A DNA stretch of 11,397 nucleotides from an uncultured Fretibacterium sp. (GTDB lineage Bacteria; Synergistota; Synergistia; Synergistales; Aminobacteriaceae): positions 1 to 11,397 of the forward strand of contig CALBPU010000105.1 in the NCBI GenBank assembly GCA_937899395.1, in the 5' to 3' direction. Shown one piece after another: positions 6,440 through 11,397 of the stretch. Under the pieces are notes generated by a model. It saw nothing but the letters and a program-made list of their open reading frames with translations, did not search any database and was not told the origin of the DNA. A program made the translations under genes and the position numbers. How positions within the stretch are numbered: position 1 is the first letter of the stretch; the number at the start of each line of letters is the position of its first letter.

Positions 6440-7630
6440 ATGTTTGTCTACATGGATCACACCGCAACAACTCCGACAAGCCCTGAAGTCTTGAAAGTTA
6501 TGATGCCTTACTTCAGCGAAAATTTCGGAAATCCTTCGAGTGTTTATTCGTTCTCAAGGAAATCAAGAGCTGCTATCGAAAAAGCCCGTACTCAAGTTGC
6601 TAATGCTTTGAACGCTGAACCGTCCGAGATATTTTTCACAGGTTCAGGAACTGAAGCTGATAACTGGGCATTAAAAGGTACTCTCGAAAAAGCTAAATTA
6701 AACGGTAAAAATCATTTAATTACAACTCAAATTGAACATCACGCTATATTACATACTGCTGAATATCTCAAGAAATTTGAGGGTGTAGAAGTAACTTATC
6801 TGCCGGTAAATTCTGAAGGCTTTGTTAAGGTTGAAGATGTTGAAGCGGCTATCACAGATAAAACTGCTTTAGTGTCTGTAATGTTCGCAAATAATGAAGT
6901 CGGAACTATTGAGCCTGTAAAGGAAATCGGAGCTTTATGTCGTGCGAAAAAAATTCCTTTTCACACTGACGCTGTACAAGCTGCGGCACACTTAGACATT
7001 GACGTTAAAGAAATGAATATAGATATGTTATCAATGTCAGCTCATAAGATGTACGGCCCTAAAGGTGTAGGAGCTTTATATTTGAGAAAAGGTTTAAGGC
7101 CTGAAAATTTTGTTCACGGAGGAGCGCAGGAAAAAGGCAGAAGAGCAAGCACTGAAAATATTGCAGGCATAGTAGGATTTGGAGAGGCTATGGAAATTTT
7201 GAAATCGAGATTGAAAAATGACTTCGCAATAAACTCAGCTCGACGTGATAAATTAATTTCAGGCATTCTCGAAAAAATTCCTCACTCAAAATTAAACGGC
7301 GCAACAGGTGATAAACGCCTTCCCAATAATATTAATTTCAGTTTTATCGGTGTTGAAGGTGAGACGCTGCTGCTTGATTTAGATACGAAAGGAATTTCAG
7401 CCTCGACAGGAAGCGCATGTTCATCAGAAAGTCTTGATCCTTCACATGTTTTATTGGCATTAGGATTGAAACATGAACAAGCTCACGGGTCATTGAGATT
7501 TACAATCGGTCGTTTAACGACGGACGAACAAATTGACTATGTTCTTGAAGTTTTGCCGGAAATAGTAGCCAGACGTCGTGCGATGTCCCCGTTATGGGAA
7601 GATTATTTAAAATCAAAAGGAGAGTTATAA
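6440..7630 (+). CDS. iscS: Cysteine desulfurase, IscS/NifS type
   Basis: This is a pyridoxal-phosphate enzyme that takes sulfur from L-cysteine, forming alanine and an enzyme persulfide, and hands the sulfur to IscU. The 396-residue length is normal for group I enzymes. Visible parts: MDHTATTP at 5-12; the GSGTEADN cofactor region at 68-75; EHH at 99-101; TDAVQ at 176-180, whose Asp177 contacts the pyridine nitrogen; the Schiff-base Lys203 in SAHKMYGPKG; and the catalytic Cys327 in TGSACSSES on the mobile loop. The ATG at 6440 gives MFVYMDHTATT, matching the family; AAGGGGG near 6419-6425 is rather far away (about 14 bases), so translation may depend partly on coupling from iscR, whose stop is 6 bases upstream. 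NifS and IscS names are both used for this type; the adjacent iscR and iscU favour a general housekeeping role. Confidence 0.95.
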   Translation: MFVYMDHTATTPTSPEVLKVMMPYFSENFGNPSSVYSFSRKSRAAIEKARTQVANALNAEPSEIFFTGSGTEADNWALKGTLEKAKLNGKNHLITTQIEHHAILHTAEYLKKFEGVEVTYLPVNSEGFVKVEDVEAAITDKTALVSVMFANNEVGTIEPVKEIGALCRAKKIPFHTDAVQAAAHLDIDVKEMNIDMLSMSAHKMYGPKGVGALYLRKGLRPENFVHGGAQEKGRRASTENIAGIVGFGEAMEILKSRLKNDFAINSARRDKLISGILEKIPHSKLNGATGDKRLPNNINFSFIGVEGETLLLDLDTKGISASTGSACSSESLDPSHVLLALGLKHEQAHGSLRFTIGRLTTDEQIDYVLEVLPEIVARRRAMSPLWEDYLKSKGEL

Positions 7631-7633
7631 ATC

Positions 7634-8050
7634 ATGGCATTAGATTACAGTCAAAAAGTTATGGATCATTTCATTAATCCCCGAAACGTCGGTGAGATTG
7701 AAAACGCTGACGGAGTAGGTGAAGCGGGCAATCCTAAATGCGGCGATATAATGAAAATATATTTGAAGGTCAATGATGATACGAAAATTATTGATGACGT
7801 AAAATTTAAGACATTCGGTTGTGCTTCAGCAATAGCTTCGTCGAGTATGGCAACGGAATTAATTAAGGGTAAAACAATTCAAGATGCTTGGGACTTAACC
7901 AATGCTGCCGTAGCAGAGGCTCTTGACGGTTTACCGCCGATTAAAATGCACTGTTCCGTTTTAGCTGAGGAAGCAATACATGAAGCCTTAAACGATTACA
8001 GAAAAAAGCACGGAATGGAAATTATTCCCGTAGAACATCACGAAGAATAA
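7634..8050 (+). CDS. iscU: Fe-S cluster assembly scaffold IscU (NifU N-terminal type)
   Basis: The 138-residue protein is the scaffold on which [2Fe-2S] clusters are built before transfer to client proteins. The three ligand cysteines are present: Cys36 in GNPKCGD with Asp38, Cys63 in TFGCASAIASS, and Cys107 preceded by His106 in KMHCSVLAEEAI. It is a stand-alone IscU domain without the NifU ferredoxin-like or C-terminal Nfu domains. The PPIK at 101-104 is a version of the LPPVK loop recognised by the HscA chaperone in organisms that have it, though no hscA or hscB lies here. The ATG follows the iscS stop by 3 bases, with AAGGAGAG at 7617-7624 as ribosome site inside the end of iscS. Its partner is the IscS encoded just upstream. 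Last gene of the operon; a strong terminator follows. Confidence 0.95.
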   Translation: MALDYSQKVMDHFINPRNVGEIENADGVGEAGNPKCGDIMKIYLKVNDDTKIIDDVKFKTFGCASAIASSSMATELIKGKTIQDAWDLTNAAVAEALDGLPPIKMHCSVLAEEAIHEALNDYRKKHGMEIIPVEHHEE

Positions 8051-8053
8051 TTA

Positions 8054-8082
8054 AAGGGTCTCCGTTTTTCGGAGGCTCTTTT
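8054..8082 (+). terminator. Intrinsic terminator of the isc operon
   Basis: AAGGGTCTCCG (8054-8064) pairs over 11 positions, with two G-T wobbles, to CGGAGGCTCTT (8070-8080) around a TTTTT loop, and a short T-run follows. On the other strand only a few T residues follow, so it would be a weak terminator for the minus-strand gene ending at 8098. Confidence 0.8.
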
Positions 8083-8097
8083 AATATAATTCTTCAG

Positions 8098-11000
8098 TTA
8101 AATTTCGGTTAAACGTTTTGCTTCCTGTTCAGATATTCCGCTTGCTTTAAGCCTTTCAAAAATTAAGTTACGAGTTCGCTCTGTTCCGATATTTATTCCC
8201 TCGTTACGTCCTTCTGTGAGACCCTGTTGAAGTCCTTGTTGAAGTCCCTGTTGAAGACCCTGCGCTATTCCCCTTTCAAGTCCTCTTTGCCAATTTCCGT
8301 AAGCGTCAAGAATAATAGGCTGTTGGGATTTTTCGCTTATTTCTGCCCTGCTGATGGTGAAGCCGTCATCAACGTTCGGAATTAATTGATTTTGTTTATC
8401 TCCATTATAAATAATATTATCAATCATCAATTCCATTACACCTTGCGAAGTTTTCCGTCGCATTCTGTAAAGCGGAAAATAATTCTCTTCTTTTCCCATA
8501 CCTTTAGCAGTAGCGTCAATTTGAGCCTGTCGGATTCTCGAATAGTTTTTTTCAAAATCATCTTTCATTAAATCAGCAGCATTCTTATAATTTTCGTTCT
8601 CATGCAAAAATTGAATTAATTTTGCAACAGCCGCTTCTCCCTCTTCTTTAGTTTTATAAAGTTTCGTTTTATCGGCGGCATTTTGAACGAAATTTCCCCA
8701 CAGAAGAGCCTGATAACTTTTTTCATTTAACGAATATAAATAAACGGCCATGACCTCATTCCAGTTATAAAAAATTCCGTCAAGAGTAATTGCGTGTTTT
8801 GAAAAATCCCTTGCCGGATTAAGCCCCTTTGAAATTCTGCGTATCTTTTCAGCAAGTTCAAATTCCCTTCTGAAAATTTGCCTGCTTGCTTCTCCGTGAG
8901 CCTTTGAAATATTATCTCCTGCGAATTTCCTGAAATTTTCCCCTAAACCGTGCAAAAATCTTCCCGTCATTTTTGTTGCGTTATACACCCAGCGAATCGC
9001 CTCAGTAGGTTTCATAGCTAAAACGTCCTCAGGTTGAGTGGGAACAGTATCTTCAGGAGCTTTAGTTTTGCTGATAACATCTTGAGCCATAGCAGTTTGC
9101 ATATTTTTTATACGTTCATTTCTGGCTTCTTCCCATTGCTTATAACTTTCTCTGCCTCTTAAATAAATTTCCTTGACTTTCTCATAGAGTTCTTTAACTT
9201 CAGCAAGACTCATAAATTCGAGATGAGTTTTCTTTGTGAACTCGTGAATATCTTCTTGAGTGATATTTTCTTCATCTAAGAGATCCGCCGTATATTTTTC
9301 GCCGTTATCGTTAAGGACATTATAAATTAATTCCTGTTTTTGCCTGTTTTCCTTGCCTTTTCTTTTAAGGTCGTATTTGTCCAGCAGATCATTAATTTCA
9401 TCGAGTTCAATCTGATAAACTTTATTGCCCTTTGACATTCCGACAATTCCTTTGACCATTCTATTAATATTGTTTTTGGAATTTCGTTCTTTGATAACGG
9501 CTGTCAAATTATTAATGCGTTCTTGTTTTTGTTTAATTTGTTTTTTCAGATTAACAACTGTTTTCCCGAGTTTTTTAGCGGCACGCCCTGTTAATTTTTC
9601 AACGGTTTTAGCAAGTTTTTCATCAAATGTTTCTTTGTTTTTTGCAGTCTTGTCTTTATATTGTTCTTTAAGCTCCTTGATTTTTTCATCATGTTGAGCC
9701 TTTAATTCCGAAATATTTTTTTCATGTTTTTCTTTCAGCTTTGAAATTTCATCAGCGTTGTTTTTAAGGGATTTAATTTCGGTTTTATATTCTCTTTCAA
9801 GTCTTCTGATATTGTTTTCATGCTGTTTGTTAATATTCTCAATTTCGGTTTTATATTCGGCTTGAATGCGTTTGTTTTCATCTTTGAGAACCTTGTTAAT
9901 CTCGGCAGCCATTGCTTTGTATTCTTTTATTTTGTTGCTTTCTTTACCGGGAGCGGCTTGTTTTTCAAGCATTTCCAAAAGCGGCTTGTTTTGTTTTAAG
10001 ACTTCCTCATAAGATTTTTGAGTTTCTTTACTCATTGCCTTCTCAAAAGCCTGTTGAAGCATTTCGTTTTTGCTGAGATTATCGCCGAATAAATTCCCTC
10101 CTTCAAGCTCTTTTAATGCGAGTTTTGAATATTGCACAAGCCCTTCAAGAACGGTTTTTGCGCTTCTTGAATTTCGTGAAAAGAATTTTAACAGACTTTC
10201 AGCTGTTTCAGTCATGTTAAAATCGTTTCCGAATATATTCGGTTGAGCTAAAAATTCACTGACTGTTAAGCCCTGTTCACGAATATTTTTGAGCATATTA
10301 ACGGCCTGCATAACATCTTCTTTTATCGAAAATTCTTTGTCAATATTTCCGTTTTTCACATATTCTTCAAGCAGAGCGATACGTGAAGCAGCTCCTGTGA
10401 GGGCATTTGTAACGTTTTTGATTGCGTTATCGGTTGCTTCAGTCATGAGCTTGATAATTCCTGTATCGCCGTAAGCCTTAGCCGCTAAAGCATTTTGTAT
10501 TCTGAACATTCCTTCAAGCGAAATATTCCCGTTTTCCTGTAATAATGCTCCTCTGTCGGATTCTGTGAAAGAATTAACGAGTGAAGCTAAAAAATCCTTA
10601 TTGGCGGCCAAAGATTTTGTGTAGTCATACAGGCTCAAAGATTTAAGATTAATTCTTGAAGCATCGCCTAAAGCGGTTTCAGATGATGTCATTCTCAAAG
10701 TCGGAGCTTCATTAGCTTTGAGTACAAAATTTTCACGTGTCAAATTTTCGTTATCCATATTAGCAAGGTGAACACTAACGAGAATAGGACGCTCGATTTT
10801 TTTGACTGCTTCAGGATTTAATCCGAATTTTTCGGCATTCTCAACAAGATAATTCTTATAATTTTCTGCATTACCTTCATTATATGCTTTTCTGATAGCG
10901 ATAGACCTTGCATTCCCTGACTCAACAAGATCATCTTCACCGATTATAGGCGCGTCTTCAGAAACTTGCCTGTTCTCACCAAGCAATTCCGGGTCAAGAT

Positions 11001-11397
11001 TATTTGCGATCCTCTGAATTTGCTGCTGACTTGCGACACTTTCCCGTGAATGTCTCGGTTGAAGTTCTTGCGGATAATTTTTGTTTTCGGTTCCGTTGTC
11101 ATTATGAGAGGTAATAACGTCCCGAACGTCCGTAACCCGATAAACAAAGCCGATTTCATCACCGTCGGCAGTTCTTGCGAATTGAGGAAAAACGGAAACA
11201 AGCCCTTTGGATTGCTGCTCCATCATGGCAAGTTCGCTTTGAGCTTGTCGAATATCGGCATTATAAGAATTAATCTGACTGTTTACTCTGCTGTTAAAAT
11301 CGACAGCTTCAGAAACAGTAGCCTCTTCATCAGTCATCATAAATAATCTGTCAAAAACTGCTCTTACATCATCATCAATTTTAATTCCTAACTGAGT
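8098..11397 (-). CDS. Large polyvalent protein with ddrB-like ParB domain, coiled coil and Rpn-like C-terminal tail (5' end outside window)
   Basis: The frame stays open through the right edge: 19 sense codons precede the first ATG in view (11340), so the gene probably starts beyond the window and the 1099 visible codons are a minimum. Residues below count from that ATG. At about 65-260 is a ddrB-like ParB domain, with QPRHSRE, QQQIQRIANNLDPELLG, APII and VESGNAR around 94-145. ParB-fold modules of this type occur in polyvalent proteins that phages and conjugative elements carry into new hosts (P1 DdrB being the namesake). A Lys/Glu-rich coiled coil covers about 470-625. Residues about 770-1015 form a conserved-looking module (EENYFPLYRM, then DGFTISRAEIS) that I associate with the same large proteins but cannot name. 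The last ~65 residues switch to GLQQG repeats and an RLKASGISEQEAKRL end typical of Rpn/YhgA-like nucleases, with no nuclease core. Codon use resembles its neighbours. Function unknown. Confidence 0.75.
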   Translation of the reverse strand, partial: TQLGIKIDDDVRAVFDRLFMMTDEEATVSEAVDFNSRVNSQINSYNADIRQAQSELAMMEQQSKGLVSVFPQFARTADGDEIGFVYRVTDVRDVITSHNDNGTENKNYPQELQPRHSRESVASQQQIQRIANNLDPELLGENRQVSEDAPIIGEDDLVESGNARSIAIRKAYNEGNAENYKNYLVENAEKFGLNPEAVKKIERPILVSVHLANMDNENLTRENFVLKANEAPTLRMTSSETALGDASRINLKSLSLYDYTKSLAANKDFLASLVNSFTESDRGALLQENGNISLEGMFRIQNALAAKAYGDTGIIKLMTEATDNAIKNVTNALTGAASRIALLEEYVKNGNIDKEFSIKEDVMQAVNMLKNIREQGLTVSEFLAQPNIFGNDFNMTETAESLLKFFSRNSRSAKTVLEGLVQYSKLALKELEGGNLFGDNLSKNEMLQQAFEKAMSKETQKSYEEVLKQNKPLLEMLEKQAAPGKESNKIKEYKAMAAEINKVLKDENKRIQAEYKTEIENINKQHENNIRRLEREYKTEIKSLKNNADEISKLKEKHEKNISELKAQHDEKIKELKEQYKDKTAKNKETFDEKLAKTVEKLTGRAAKKLGKTVVNLKKQIKQKQERINNLTAVIKERNSKNNINRMVKGIVGMSKGNKVYQIELDEINDLLDKYDLKRKGKENRQKQELIYNVLNDNGEKYTADLLDEENITQEDIHEFTKKTHLEFMSLAEVKELYEKVKEIYLRGRESYKQWEEARNERIKNMQTAMAQDVISKTKAPEDTVPTQPEDVLAMKPTEAIRWVYNATKMTGRFLHGLGENFRKFAGDNISKAHGEASRQIFRREFELAEKIRRISKGLNPARDFSKHAITLDGIFYNWNEVMAVYLYSLNEKSYQALLWGNFVQNAADKTKLYKTKEEGEAAVAKLIQFLHENENYKNAADLMKDDFEKNYSRIRQAQIDATAKGMGKEENYFPLYRMRRKTSQGVMELMIDNIIYNGDKQNQLIPNVDDGFTISRAEISEKSQQPIILDAYGNWQRGLERGIAQGLQQGLQQGLQQGLTEGRNEGINIGTERTRNLIFERLKASGISEQEAKRLTEI
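8222..8257. repeat. Three tandem 12-bp units in the 3' end of the large gene
   Basis: CCCTGTTGAAGT, CCTTGTTGAAGT and CCCTGTTGAAGA follow one another, differing by single bases; on the minus strand they encode GLQQ units. A period divisible by 3 lets copy number vary without shifting the frame. Such repeats are common in the tails of Rpn-type genes. Confidence 0.8.

Noticed and set aside
8222..8257. CRISPR-like or satellite array
   Set aside because: Three contiguous 12-bp units without spacers inside a reading frame; they are codon-level repeats for GLQQ.
9425..9697. Plus-strand frame coding a hydrophobic 90-residue product that looks like a membrane protein
   Set aside because: It is antisense to the Lys/Glu-rich coiled coil; the complement of AAA and GAA codons reads as Phe/Leu/Ser and gives false membrane segments. 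No ribosome site stands out.
11050..11346. Plus-strand 98-residue frame and minus-strand 85-residue frame (10944-11201) at the right edge
   Set aside because: Both overlap the ddrB-ParB coding region in other frames and show no family motif.

Overview
This is a window of bacterial chromosome that is mostly core metabolism, ending in one large gene of mobile-element type. Gene content points to an anaerobic or gut-type bacterium: a two-subunit phenylalanyl-tRNA synthetase, a minimal IscR-IscS-IscU iron-sulfur set without HscBA or ferredoxin, and an amino-acid symporter. A member of Synergistota or Bacillota would fit, but the sequence alone does not settle the phylum.

Layout. Bases 1-571 hold a promoter and a cytosolic cyclophilin-type peptidyl-prolyl isomerase. 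Bases 572-916 have no protein gene. They contain a strongly paired segment (584-796) that looks like a structured RNA of no class I can name, then a promoter for pheS. Bases 917-4395 are pheS and pheT, overlapping by 7 bases and ended by an intrinsic terminator. A convergent DAACS-family symporter lies on the minus strand (4478-5704) with its own terminator. A divergent intergenic region (5705-5974) separates it from the operon iscR-iscS-iscU (5975-8050), which ends in a hairpin terminator at 8054-8082. From 8098 to the right edge the minus strand carries one open reading frame of at least 1099 codons, still open at the edge. It is a phage- or plasmid-type 'polyvalent' protein with a ddrB-like ParB domain, a long coiled coil, and an unexpected C-terminal tail resembling that of Rpn/PD-(D/E)XK transposase-associated nucleases.

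Three points deserve most attention. First, codon choice changes abruptly inside pheS near base 1430: the left part prefers AAG and GAG, the right part AAA and GAA. This suggests either homologous recombination or a chimeric assembly. Second, the 584-796 RNA candidate has an 11-bp closing helix and five internal hairpins. Third, the large gene appears to be a fusion of a polyvalent protein with an Rpn-type tail containing 12-bp tandem repeats.

The housekeeping genes work independently. PheST charges tRNA-Phe. IscS supplies sulfur to the IscU scaffold, and IscR probably senses Fe-S status and represses its own operon. The symporter imports a small, probably neutral, amino acid or a related solute.
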